Below, in pieces: positions 1 to 7,624 of a stretch of DNA of 21,311 bases (within the stretch, counting starts at the first letter, position 1; the number at the start of each line of letters is the position of its first letter). Position numbers and translations under genes: made by a program. Origin of the DNA: JARRNJ01 sp037385045 (lineage in GTDB: Bacteria > Pseudomonadota > Gammaproteobacteria > JASBUN01); assembly GCA_037385045.1 (NCBI GenBank), contig JARRNJ010000070.1, positions 1 to 21,311 of the forward strand. The letters run 5' to 3'. The notes under the pieces were generated by a model. It saw only the letters and a program-made list of their open reading frames with translations. It was not told the DNA's origin and searched no databases.

Positions 1-2046
1 CCGATCAGCAGGCAGTGGTGGTGCACCTCGCGTGCTTCGCCCGATTCGACAATGATGCCGATGCGGGTGCGCTCGTGATTGCGCACCAGGTGATGGTGCA
101 CGGCGCCGGTGGCCAGCAGCGCGCTCACCGCCACGCGGTCCGCACCCATGGCACGGTCCGACAGCACGACCAGGCTGAACCCTTCGGCAATGGCATCCGA
201 TGCCTCCTGGCAGATCCGCTCCAGCGTCTGCACCAGGCCGTCGCGGCCCTCGCTGCGGGGATAGGTGATGTCGATGTTGCGACTCTTCCAGCCGCGATAG
301 TCCAGGTGCTTGAGCGCGGCAAGCTCTTCGTTGGTGAGGATCGGATGCGGCACCCGCAACCGGTGCGCGTGCTGTTCGGTGGTCTCGAGCAGGTTGCCCT
401 CGGGCCCGATGAAGCACTCCAGCGACATCACCACTTCCTCGCGGATGGAGTCGATGGCGGGGTTGGTCACCTGGGCGAACAGCTGCTTGAAATAGTCGCG
501 CCTGGTCGTTGCCCATGGAACCGACCGGATCGCGCAGCTCCTGCACCAGCGGCAACAGCATGAACTGCAGGGTCTCCACCGTGTAGCCGAACGCCTGCAT
601 ACGCTCGAGCAGGGTATCGGGATAGAAACCGTGGGGTTCCTGGGCGGGCTCCAGTTGCTCGAGCTCGATGCGCTGCTCACGCAGCCACTCGCCGTAAGGA
701 CGGCGGGCGGCGAATTCATGTTTGAGCTCCTCGTCGGGGATCATGCGCCCCTGACCGAAGTCGATCAGGAACATCTTGCCCGGCTGCAGCCGCCCCTTGG
801 ACTTGACGTTGTCGGGTTCCACGGGCAGCACGCCCACCTCCGACGCCATGATCACCTTGTCGTCGTGGGTGAGGTAATAGCGGCTCGGGCGCAGGCCGTT
901 GCGGTCGAGCACGGCGCCGATGTAATGGCCGTCGGTGAACACGATCGACGCCGGGCCGTCCCACGGCTCCATCAGCGCCGAGTTGTACTCGTAGAACGCG
1001 CGCTTTTCCTCGGACATGCGTTCGTCGTTCTGCCACGCCTCGGGCACCATCATCATGACCGACTCCTGGAGCGTGCGGCCGGTCAGCAGCAGGAATTCGA
1101 GCACGTTGTCGAACGAGCCGGAGTCGGAAGTCTCCGGCTCGATAACCGGGAAGGCTTTCGGCAGCTCGTCGCCGAACAGGTCGCTGCGGCTCACGCCCTC
1201 GCGGGCGCGCATCCAGTTGAGGTTGCCGAGCCGGGTGTTGATCTCGCCGTTATGGCTCATGAAGCGGTTGGGCTGCGCCCGATCCCACGATGGGAAGGTG
1301 TTGGTGCTGAAACGCGAATGCACCATGGCCAGATGGGTCGAATAGGCCGGATCCGACAGATCGGCATAGAAGCGCATCAGCTGGTCCGGGTTGAGCATGC
1401 CCTTGTAGACGATGACCTTGGTCGACAGCGTGCAGATGTAGAACATCTCACGCTGGGACAGCGAGTCGTCGTTGCGCAGCTGGTGGGTGCAGCGCTTGCG
1501 GATCAGGTACAGCTGCCGCTCCAGGGCGTCGCCCTCGAGATCGTCGGCGGCGGCGATGAACAGCTGCTCGATGTGGGGCATGGAGGCCAGCGCCGTCGGC
1601 CCGATATCGGCGTGGATCGGGTCGCTGGGAACCTGGCGCCAGCCCAGCAGCTGCTGGCCGTGCTCGGCGATGATCGCCTCCACCGCCTTCTTGCATTTGC
1701 CGCGCTCGGCGTCGTCGCGGGGCAGGAATACATTGCCCGCCGCGTAGCGGCCCGGCGCCGGGAGGTCCACGCCCAGATCCGCCTTGGCCACCTTGGCCAG
1801 GAATTCGTGAGGCAGGGTGGTGAGTATGCCGGCGCCGTCGCCGGTGTTGGTCTCGCAGCCGCAGGCGCCGCGGTGGACCATGCGGCGCAGCACGTGATCG
1901 GCGTCCAGAACGATCTGATGGCTGGCCTTGCCCTTGATGTCGGCAACGAACCCGACGCCGCAGTTGTCCTTTTCATTGGCCGGATCATAGAGGCCAAATC
2001 TCGGGGGCAGGCCGTACCTGATCTTTTGATTGGTTGGAGTATTCAT
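1..2046 (-). CDS. gltB: Glutamate synthase (NADPH) large subunit, N-terminal part, frame-broken
   Basis: GltB makes two glutamates from glutamine and 2-oxoglutarate with reductant passed from GltD; it is cytosolic. The ATG at 2044-2046 follows a GAGGTAGGTA ribosome site. The protein opens with a short propeptide, and Cys29 in DNCGVGF is the expected N-terminal nucleophile of a class II (Ntn) glutamine amidotransferase after processing. Family blocks follow, including HRGACGCETNTGDGAGI, HSRFSTNTFPSWDRAQP, MSHNGEINT and DRNGLRPSRYY. The central domain begins before the window edge. After DPVGSMGND (codons near 505-530) the frame is lost: DYFKQLFAQVTNP resumes in another frame from about 500 down to base 3. 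About 35 nt that normally encode a stretch like TPLAVLS... are missing. The first frame then stays open to the edge as out-of-frame sequence. It is either a true pseudogene or an assembly error. The C-terminal two-thirds and gltD lie outside the window. Confidence 0.9.
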   Translation of the reverse strand, partial: MNTPTNQKIRYGLPPRFGLYDPANEKDNCGVGFVADIKGKASHQIVLDADHVLRRMVHRGACGCETNTGDGAGILTTLPHEFLAKVAKADLGVDLPAPGRYAAGNVFLPRDDAERGKCKKAVEAIIAEHGQQLLGWRQVPSDPIHADIGPTALASMPHIEQLFIAAADDLEGDALERQLYLIRKRCTHQLRNDDSLSQREMFYICTLSTKVIVYKGMLNPDQLMRFYADLSDPAYSTHLAMVHSRFSTNTFPSWDRAQPNRFMSHNGEINTRLGNLNWMRAREGVSRSDLFGDELPKAFPVIEPETSDSGSFDNVLEFLLLTGRTLQESVMMMVPEAWQNDERMSEEKRAFYEYNSALMEPWDGPASIVFTDGHYIGAVLDRNGLRPSRYYLTHDDKVIMASEVGVLPVEPDNVKSKGRLQPGKMFLIDFGQGRMIPDEELKHEFAARRPYGEWLREQRIELEQLEPAQEPHGFYPDTLLERMQAFGYTVETLQFMLLPLVQELRDPVGSMGNDQARLFQAAVRPGDQPRHRLHPRGSGDVAGVLHRARGQPARDHRTARAPVAGAASDPHQRRACRAQAPGLSRLEESQHRHHLSPQRGPRRPGADAGADLPGGIGCHCRRVQPGRAVGPCHGCGPRGGERAAGHRRRAPSPGAQSRAHPHRHHCRIGRSTRGAPPLPADR

Positions 2047-2379
2047 TACCTACCTCTGTGACTGCCGCGCCCGGTGGCTGTCCCTGGTGGCCGCAAATCG
2101 GCCGCTACTGATCTTCTACCGTATCCGTGCTGCGCCCGGCCCGGCGCGATGTTGGGCGCGGCCGGCCTGACTGAGGAATCCGCTGAGGCCATGGTTCGCG
2201 CAACCGGAACGGTTGCAGCGCGCCCGCGGGCGCGATGACCAAGGGACGGATGGGCGTTTCTGGAACACGGCCGGCCATTGTAGCCAAACACGCGCCAGCA
2301 GGTAAAGGCGCCCGCCCAGGCCCCGCCGGCGGCGGCAAGGCCGATTTCCATGCTCCCTGTGCGGTTGATCCGGGCCGGC
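2047..2379 (-). promoter_or_regulatory. gltB upstream region with likely sigma70-type promoter and leader hairpins
   Basis: This 333-base gap between the 3' end of sthA and gltB holds no gene I can support. On the minus strand a -35-like TTTACC (2301-2306) and a -10-like TACAAT (2277-2282) are 18 bp apart, which would give a leader of about 220 nt. That leader contains two adjacent perfect dyads: GCAACCG-GAA-CGGTTGC (2200-2216) and CGCGCCCGCGGGCGCG (2219-2234). These could be structured RNA or protein sites; I recognise no riboswitch class. The promoter call is by eye only. Confidence 0.4.
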
Positions 2380-3774
2380 TCAGACCAACCGATCCAGGCA
2401 ATCCAGCGCCGCGATGCGGTAACATTCCGCCAGGGTGGGGTAGTTGAACACGTTTTCCGCCAGCCGATCGACGCTCCCGCCGCTGCCCATGAGGGCCTGG
2501 CCCACGTGGATCAGTTCGCTGGCGGATTCGCCGATGATGTGCACGCCCAGCAGGCGCCGGTCGGCCCGGCTCACCAGCAGTTTCAGCATTCCGTAGTCGT
2601 CGCCGATGATCTGCCCCCGGGCGGTCTCCCGATAGCTGGCCCGTCCGGCCGCGTAGTCGGTCCCCCGCTCCTGCAGCTGGCGCTCGGTCGCGCCCACGTA
2701 GGACAGCTCGGGAATGGTATAGATGGCCATCGGCAGCGGCGCGGCGGCCGGCGTCGGGGCACGGCCGAAGGCGTGCAGGGCCACCCGGCGCCCCTGGTCC
2801 ATGGCCGTCGACGCCAGGGAGGGTCGTCCGGCAAGGTCGCCGATAATATAGATGTGTGGAACCGGCGTTCGCTGCTGCTCGTCGACGCGCACCCAGCCGT
2901 TGTCGTCAGCGGCCAGGCCGGCGGCCTCGAGGTTGAGATGGTCGTAATTGGGCTGGCGGCCCAGGGCATATAACATGGCGCTGGCCGCCAGCGCTTCGCC
3001 GGTATCGGTGTGCACGCTGACGCGGTCATCTTCACGGACGATGCGTTCCACGCGGGTGTTGAGGTGGAGCTCGATACCCATGTCGAGCATCTGATTGACC
3101 AGGGCGTCGGCGATATCCGCGTCCAGATACGCCAACAACTGGGCATGGGAATCCACCAGGGTCACCCGCACTCCGAACGGCGCGAATATGGTGGCGAACT
3201 CGCAGGCGATGACGCCGCCGCCGACCACCAGCAGACTGTCGGGAAGCCGCCGCAGATTCAAGATCGAGGTCGAATCCAGCACCCGCTGCTTGTCGAACGG
3301 CACGTCGGCCGGGCGCCGCGGGCGCGACCCGGCGGCCAGTATGATGACGTCCGCCGACAACTGATCCACCTGGCCGTTGCCGGTTTCCACCCGCAATGTG
3401 TGCGGATCGGAAAAGGAGGCATCGCCGGGAATAATGGACACGCCGTGGCGCAGCAGCCGGCTCAACAGGTCCGATTCCTTGTTGCTCACCAGCGCATCCT
3501 TCTTGCGAATCACCTCCGACAGGAAGTCGCTGCTGAGGCTCGGCTGGCGCGACAGGGACTCGCGCATTCCCCTGGCGGCAAAACGCGACACCAGAAACGC
3601 CGCCTCGCGCAGGGCTTTGCTGGGAATGGTGCCGGTCTGCAGACTGACGCCGCCCAGGTAGGGTTTGCGCTCGATCAAGCCGACGCGCCGGCCGAGCTTC
3701 GCCGCGGCCGTGGCCGCCGCCTGCCCACCCGGCCCCGAGCCCACCACCAGCATGTCATACCGTTTCTGTGCCAC
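2380..3774 (-). CDS. sthA: Si-specific (soluble) NAD(P)+ transhydrogenase
   Basis: This flavoprotein catalyses energy-independent hydride exchange between NADPH and NAD+ in the cytosol. It has the two-dinucleotide-binding pyridine disulfide oxidoreductase fold: FAD site GSGPGG at residues 12-17, and a second Rossmann site VVGGGVIACEFA in the middle. The redox CxxxxC pair of dihydrolipoyl dehydrogenase is replaced by Ser44 and Thr49 in GGVSLQTGTIPSKAL, and the tail reads HIIGESASELIHVGQALM and NYPTLAECYRIAALDCL. Both features mark SthA rather than Lpd. I start it at the GTG 3772-3774 (464 aa) because TTGAGGA precedes it at good spacing. An ATG eight codons upstream (3796-3798) is possible but has a poor ribosome site. 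It lies 333 bases upstream of gltB on the same strand and is divergent from the HAD gene. Confidence 0.93.
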   Translation of the reverse strand: MAQKRYDMLVVGSGPGGQAAATAAAKLGRRVGLIERKPYLGGVSLQTGTIPSKALREAAFLVSRFAARGMRESLSRQPSLSSDFLSEVIRKKDALVSNKESDLLSRLLRHGVSIIPGDASFSDPHTLRVETGNGQVDQLSADVIILAAGSRPRRPADVPFDKQRVLDSTSILNLRRLPDSLLVVGGGVIACEFATIFAPFGVRVTLVDSHAQLLAYLDADIADALVNQMLDMGIELHLNTRVERIVREDDRVSVHTDTGEALAASAMLYALGRQPNYDHLNLEAAGLAADDNGWVRVDEQQRTPVPHIYIIGDLAGRPSLASTAMDQGRRVALHAFGRAPTPAAAPLPMAIYTIPELSYVGATERQLQERGTDYAAGRASYRETARGQIIGDDYGMLKLLVSRADRRLLGVHIIGESASELIHVGQALMGSGGSVDRLAENVFNYPTLAECYRIAALDCLDRLV

Positions 3775-3932
3775 TGGGATCCTCAATAGCCGTTGCATCT
3801 AACCCCAAGTATCGTTCACCCCGAGACAGAAGTCCGCACGCACCAAACTGGGGCGCTCGCCGCCCTCGCGGATTTCCGGCGGCGCCTCTAGGCTAGGTAA
3901 TGTAAGGACGGCTAAAGAGACGTATCGCAGCC

Positions 3933-4700
3933 ATGATTCGCGCGCTGTTGCTCGACTTGAGTGGAGTCCTATATGTCGGCCGCCAGGCACTGCCGGGAGC
4001 CCGGGACGCGGTCACCCGCCTGCAAACGGCCGGGATGCCGGTCCGCTACGTTACCAACACCACCCGCACGCCGCGCAACACAATTCTCCGGCAGTTGTCC
4101 GACCTGGGGTTCGCAATCCGGCCCGACGAGCTGCTCACGGCGCCCGACGCCGCGCGCCGCTATCTTGCCGACCACAGCCTCAGCGCCTTCGCCCTCATCC
4201 ACCCGGCCCTGCGCCCGGAATTCGCGGATCTCATCCATGCCGGCGCCGACGCCGTGCTGATCGGCGACGCGGGCCATGAGTTCACCTACGAAAACCTCAA
4301 TCGCGCCTTCCGCCTGCTGGCCGACGGCGCCCCGTTGATCGCCATGGGGCGCAACCGCTACTTCCGGGAGACCGACGGCCTGAGCCTGGACGCGGGACCG
4401 TTCATCACGGCGCTGGAGTACGCCGCCGACACCGAGGCGATCGTCACCGGCAAACCCGCGGCCGCCTTCTTCGGCGCCGCCGCGGCCGACCTGGGCTGCG
4501 AAGCCGACGAAATTCTGATGGTGGGCGACGACGTGGAAGCCGACGTCCTCGGCGCCCTCGACGCCGGCCTGCAGGCGGCGCTGGTACGCACCGGCAAATT
4601 CCGCCCCGGCGACGAACAGCGCCTGCAGGGCACAACAGCCCAAACCTTCGACGACCTCAACGCTGTTGTGGAGTGGGTGCTGGAGGGTGGCATGGAGTGA
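3933..4700 (+). CDS. HAD-IIA family hydrolase, LHPP-like (TIGR01458 type)
   Basis: This is a 255-residue cytosolic phosphatase-fold protein. Motif I is LLLDLSGVLY with nucleophile Asp8. The usual acid/base Asp two residues on is Ser10, as in the LHPP (phospholysine/phosphohistidine inorganic pyrophosphate phosphatase) branch, where DISGVLY is typical. Motif II is VTNTTR, motif III is the Lys in VTGKPA, and motif IV is MVGDDVEADVLGA; the type-IIA cap lies between motifs II and III. Length fits the family. The physiological substrate in bacteria is not settled, so I do not assign one. The ribosome site is weak (AAAGAGACG). The gene diverges from sthA across about 160 bases and converges on the fructosamine kinase gene, with the inverted-repeat element between their 3' ends. 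Confidence 0.88.
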   Translation: MIRALLLDLSGVLYVGRQALPGARDAVTRLQTAGMPVRYVTNTTRTPRNTILRQLSDLGFAIRPDELLTAPDAARRYLADHSLSAFALIHPALRPEFADLIHAGADAVLIGDAGHEFTYENLNRAFRLLADGAPLIAMGRNRYFRETDGLSLDAGPFITALEYAADTEAIVTGKPAAAFFGAAAADLGCEADEILMVGDDVEADVLGALDAGLQAALVRTGKFRPGDEQRLQGTTAQTFDDLNAVVEWVLEGGME

Positions 4701-4712
4701 GGTCGGCGATTG

Positions 4713-5010
4713 ACGCAGAGGGCGCAGAGTCGCAGAGAACGCGGAGAAATATTTTTGGTCTGCAACCGTACAACACAGCATACTGAGCCGCCTTACTACC
4801 CTGAAGCGCCGCTTAGATCCGGGCCCGCGGCTTGGTGGGACCCGGTGTCACTTTGATCAACGAGGGTCTGCCTTCGTCACTCGCGCCTTTCGTTGCGCCA
4901 TCTCAGTAAAGCGACGTGACGCAATCGCTCCACTGGGCTCAGAAGTAGTCACGACACTGCCAACAACTATTTAAGACTCTGCGTTCTCTGCGGCTCTGCG
5001 CCCTCTGCGT
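4713..5010. repeat. 298-bp non-coding element bounded by 34-bp inverted repeats of CGCAGAG units
   Basis: The left arm 4713-4746 and right arm 4977-5010 match at 32 of 34 positions when one is reverse-complemented. Each arm is itself a degenerate tandem array of about four 8-9-base units of the form RCGCAGAG. The 230-base interior has no coding potential, is less G+C-rich than its surroundings, and contains smaller dyads such as CCGGG...CCCGG near 4820-4855. Both arm mismatches would be G-U wobbles in a plus-strand transcript. The element fills the gap between two convergent genes. It resembles a miniature inverted-repeat element in layout, but I see no convincing target-site duplication. Confidence 0.7.
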
Positions 5011-5040
5011 TACATTGCCACAACGCAACGAGATCCACGC

Positions 5041-5919
5041 TCACCGCAGCTCAGCCAACAGTTGCTGGATCATGGCTTCGGCTTGCGAGCCGTAGCCGCC
5101 GCCGAACAGGTTGTAGTGATTGAGGACGTGGTAGAGGTTGTAGAAGGTTTTACGCACGCCGTAGCCGGCATCCAGCGGCCAGGCGGCGTTGTAGGCATCA
5201 TAGAAGCCACGGCCGAAGCCGCCGAACAGTTCGGTCATGGCGATATCGGCTTCGCGGTCGCCGAAATAGGTGGCCGGATCGAAGATCACCGGGCTGCCCT
5301 GCTCGTCCGCCGAGGCGTTGCCGCCCCACAGGTCGCCATGCAGCAGCGACGCCTGGGGCCGGTAGTCCTGAAACAGCGCATCCATCTCAGCCATCAGCCG
5401 CTCGCCCCGCTCGAGGACGCGCGCGCTGATGCCGTTGCGGCCGGCCAGGTCCAGCTGAAAGCCCAAACGCTGCGCGCGCCAGAACCCGACCCAGTCATCG
5501 GCCGGCATGTTCAGCTGGGGAGTGGAGCCGATAGTGTTGTCCCGGTCCCAGCCGAACCGGGTGGACGTGACCCGGTGCATGGCGGCCAGCTGTTCTCCCA
5601 TGGCCCGGGCATCGCTGCGCCCGCCCAAAGCGATGTATTCGAGCACCAGGAACGCCGAACCGTCGACCGTACCCGCCGTAACCGGGCGCGGCACACGGAT
5701 TGCCCGGGCCGCCGCCATCGCCTTCAGACCCGCCGCCTCGGCCTCGAACATGTCCAGGCCGGAGGCGTCGTTGACCTTCACGAAATACGCCCGGGCACCT
5801 TCGGCCAGGCGGTAGGCGCGGTTGATACAGCCACCCCCGACGCTTGCCGGAGAGGACGGCGCGAAAGGCGTGCCGGTGGCGTCGGCGATGGCACGCGCAA
5901 TGTGATCCCAGATCGCCAT
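5041..5919 (-). CDS. Fructosamine kinase family protein (YniA-like)
   Basis: This protein-kinase-like fold enzyme of about 292 aa belongs to the fructosamine/ketosamine kinase family. Members phosphorylate sugar adducts on amines as part of deglycation; bacterial relatives such as E. coli YniA are small-molecule kinases. Visible elements are a glycine-rich segment SVGGGCINRAYR (residues 26-37), the presumed ATP Lys48 in YFVKVN, hinge VLEYI, catalytic-loop HGDLWGGNA (His194, Asp196), and metal-binding-type DPATYFGDREADIAM. The C-terminal block FYNLYHVLNHYNLFGGGY is characteristic. I chose ATG 5917-5919 by homology (MAIWDHIARAI); upstream in-frame ATGs at 5946 and 6015 only add non-conserved sequence, and none of the three has a strong ribosome site. 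Confidence 0.88.
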   Translation of the reverse strand: MAIWDHIARAIADATGTPFAPSSPASVGGGCINRAYRLAEGARAYFVKVNDASGLDMFEAEAAGLKAMAAARAIRVPRPVTAGTVDGSAFLVLEYIALGGRSDARAMGEQLAAMHRVTSTRFGWDRDNTIGSTPQLNMPADDWVGFWRAQRLGFQLDLAGRNGISARVLERGERLMAEMDALFQDYRPQASLLHGDLWGGNASADEQGSPVIFDPATYFGDREADIAMTELFGGFGRGFYDAYNAAWPLDAGYGVRKTFYNLYHVLNHYNLFGGGYGSQAEAMIQQLLAELR

Positions 5920-6015
5920 GTAGCGGTACTGTAGCAAAGCCGGCATGAGCCCGCATCGCACCGGGCGGACGCAGGCCGGCTTGGCGGTGACTGGCGGGGC
6001 CGACGGCCTTGGCAA

Positions 6016-6263
6016 TTATTAGCGCATTGTCCAGGGCCCAATGTGTACCCCGCCTGCACCCTGTCCGCGCCTTGGCGAGTCCAGGCGCGCCCGTGTTTGC
6101 TCTTCACTCGAGTCGTCGCACGGTGGATGCGCTGCGCTTATTCACCCTACGATCACGGTGCCTGCTCGCACCTTGCGCCGGAAGGGCGGATAAGCGCAGC
6201 GCATCCACCATTCCTAAGGTAGGGCGCACCGAACCGCCGCCACCCTATCGGGCACAGGCACGC
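6016..6263. other. Non-coding gap: decayed sequence containing a dispersed-type inverted repeat
   Basis: No conserved gene is visible here. The segment lies between the fructosamine kinase 5' region and the truncated exonuclease. It contains the inverted repeat at 6122-6209 and, next to it, further GTAGGG/CACC-type repeat sequence (6215-6250). The exonuclease reading frame runs on into this repeat as meaningless sequence until a stop at 6153. An AT-rich TAATAAT near 6015-6022 might serve as a -10 for the kinase gene but lacks a well-spaced -35. Confidence 0.5.
6122..6209. repeat. Inverted repeat of the GGTGGATGCGCTGCGCTTATC family
   Basis: Arms 6122-6147 and 6184-6209 are 26 bases each and match at 24 of 26 positions after reverse complementing; they are separated by 36 bases. 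The core GGATGCGCTGCGCTTATC with flanking CACC and CCCTACG resembles short dispersed repeats that I recall as common in gammaproteobacterial genomes. Here two copies face each other directly after the point where the exonuclease similarity stops, so repeat insertion or recombination at the repeat may have truncated that gene. Confidence 0.75.
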
Positions 6264-6410
6264 CTGCTCCAACAGCTGGGCGAGGAAGGCGGCGAAACCG
6301 TAAACCGCATTGACCGGATTGCCGTGGGGATCGGTGAGCCCGGCCGGCACGGGAAACCAGGCACGGAAGATATAGATAGTGCTATCGATCAGGTACAGTC
6401 CGGCGCCGCG
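6264..6410 (-). pseudogene. 5'-3' exonuclease (Xni/PolI N-domain-like) remnant
   Basis: Reading minus from about 6398, the frame gives LYLIDSTIYIFRAWF, then LTDPHGNPVNAVYGFAAF and LAQLLEQ. This is the N-terminal signature of flap endonuclease/5'-3' exonucleases: the LIDxTxxxFRA strand carries the first metal-binding Asp, and GxPxxAVYGF follows. After 45 recognisable residues similarity stops at 6264, exactly where repeat sequence begins; the rest of the roughly 250-residue enzyme is absent. No ATG, GTG or TTG in frame sits at a sensible place upstream, where the frame runs back into the HNH gene's 3' end, so the 5' end may also be damaged. The arrangement suggests it once followed the HNH gene in one transcript. 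Confidence 0.7.
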
Positions 6411-6427
6411 CGGAACCCGCCACGGGT

Positions 6428-7057
6428 TCAGATCAGCCGCGACACCCGCTCGTGCAGCGGGCTGGTGCGGGGAAAATGCGCCAGCAGGAACTCCATTTGG
6501 TCAGCCAGCACCCGCCGGCCCTGAAGATAGATGTATTCAGCGTGGGTCGGAGTGAAGGGCACGGCCAGCAACTGCATGCCGGCCTGTTCCGGCGTGTAGC
6601 CGGCCTTGTGGTTGTTGCAGCGTTTGCACGCGGTGACCACGTTGGTCCACCGGTCCAGCCCGCCCTGGCTCAGGGGCGTGACGTGGTCCCGGGACAGAAG
6701 ACGGGAAGGAAACCGCTCGCCGCAGTACATACAGATGTGCGCATCGCGGTTGAACAGGGCCGGATTATTCAGGGGNNNNNNNNNNNNNNNNNNNNNNNNN
6801 NNNNNNNNNNNNNNNNNNNNNNNNNNNNNNNNNNNNNNNTTGTTGCCCTGCGTGGCGATAATCGAATTGACGTTGACGATGCTGCGCAGCCCGGTGCGGG
6901 CGTTGCAGCCGCCGCGTACCCGGTAGAGCAGCGAGCCGCAAGCGTAGGCCACTTGGCCGGTGTGATACAAGCGCACCGCATCCTGGTATCCGATCCATTC
7001 GAGCGGCATGCCGGACACGTCCGTACGCAAGACCTGCTGATTGAAGCTGTACACCAC
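6428..7057 (-). CDS. HNH endonuclease family protein (contains assembly gap)
   Basis: The predicted protein is about 209 aa and belongs to the HNH nuclease family common in proteobacterial chromosomes; its biological role is not known. The C-terminal half holds the nuclease: zinc-binding CMYCGERF, then LSRDHVTPLSQGG, NVVTACKRCNNHKAG with the second CxxC, and the family's tail block VPFTPTHAEYIYLQGRRVLADQMEFLL. The N-terminal half (WIGYQDAVRLYHTGQVAY) also fits this family. The middle is interrupted by 64 N; the frame happens to be the same on both sides. Translation starts at one of two adjacent GTG codons (7055-7057 or 7052-7054) after AGGAGGAGG; the second has the better spacing. It is unlinked to any visible restriction or toxin partner. 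Confidence 0.85.
   Translation of the reverse strand: MVYSFNQQVLRTDVSGMPLEWIGYQDAVRLYHTGQVAYACGSLLYRVRGGCNARTGLRSIVNVNSIIATQGNXXXXXXXXXXXXXXXXXXXXXXPLNNPALFNRDAHICMYCGERFPSRLLSRDHVTPLSQGGLDRWTNVVTACKRCNNHKAGYTPEQAGMQLLAVPFTPTHAEYIYLQGRRVLADQMEFLLAHFPRTSPLHERVSRLI
6776..6839. other. Run of 64 N (assembly gap)
   Basis: Bases 6776-6839 are undetermined. The gap falls in the HNH endonuclease gene, just before LNNPALFNRDAHICMYC. The true sequence and true gap length are unknown, although the preserved reading frame suggests the size estimate is close. Confidence 1.
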
Positions 7058-7624
7058 GCCTCCTCCTGGAAAACTCTACCCCCCGGTTTTTCAAAAAAAT
7101 GACAGGAACCGTATCCGGCGCCGCTCGCCGCTGATTTTGACCAATTTTGGCTAGCCTATCACGCGCCCTGAGGGTCCGCCAGGGGTTCTTACCACGACCG
7201 TTTCGGACCTCACCACAAGCGCCGCACGCCTCGCACCGGGGCGCCGGTGAAGGCATCCGCCAGTGCCAAACCGGGGTGGCAAAAACACAAGATTTCCGCC
7301 TGCTGACCCGGCGGCGGAGCCGGCGCCGACGCAGTGCTGCGTCGCCCCGGCGCGGCGGCGGGAGGCGGCGCGAAGGCCGGCCGCCCCTACCCCGAAAGGG
7401 CCATTTACAGGCACCGTAACGGACTCGATAATCGGCATTTTCCGGAATCTGGTATACACACACAAAGCAAAATCCGCTACCATGGCAGCCTTACAAAAGA
7501 AAACCATATGCGCAGTGCAGGCGCGGCGAGGGCGGTTCCGTTAGCGGGCGCCCGGCCACCTTGATCCTGAGCGCAGACGCATATATTTCAGCCATCCCGA
7601 AGCAGAATGAGTCGGAGAACAACC
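7058..7624. other. 567-base region upstream of pntAA and HNH gene; candidate pnt promoters
   Basis: This divergent gap shows no conserved coding sequence; open frames here have no recognisable motif or ribosome site and look like G+C-rich chance frames. Two plus-strand promoter candidates face pntAA. One is an extended -10 TGGTATACA at 7450-7458. The other is TTGATC (7561-7566) with TATATT (7582-7587), whose spacing of 15 is short. The second would start transcription about 30 bases before pntAA. Both are weak by-eye calls. Confidence 0.3.

Noticed and set aside
631..2061. Plus-strand 476-codon frame opposite gltB
   Set aside because: Complementary shadow of gltB; useful only because its break near 563-631 mirrors the gltB frameshift.
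2380..3774. Dihydrolipoyl dehydrogenase as identity of the flavoprotein
   Set aside because: Both active-site cysteine positions are Ser/Thr, and the C-terminal blocks match soluble transhydrogenase.
4701..5040. CRISPR array suggested by the repeated CGCAGAG units
   Set aside because: Units are 8-9 bases, contiguous and arranged as two inverted arms; there are no regular spacers and no cas genes.
7147..7564. Overlapping frames in the gap before pntAA as possible small proteins
   Set aside because: Arg/Pro/Ala-rich, no ribosome sites, no conserved motif; consistent with chance frames in G+C-rich DNA.
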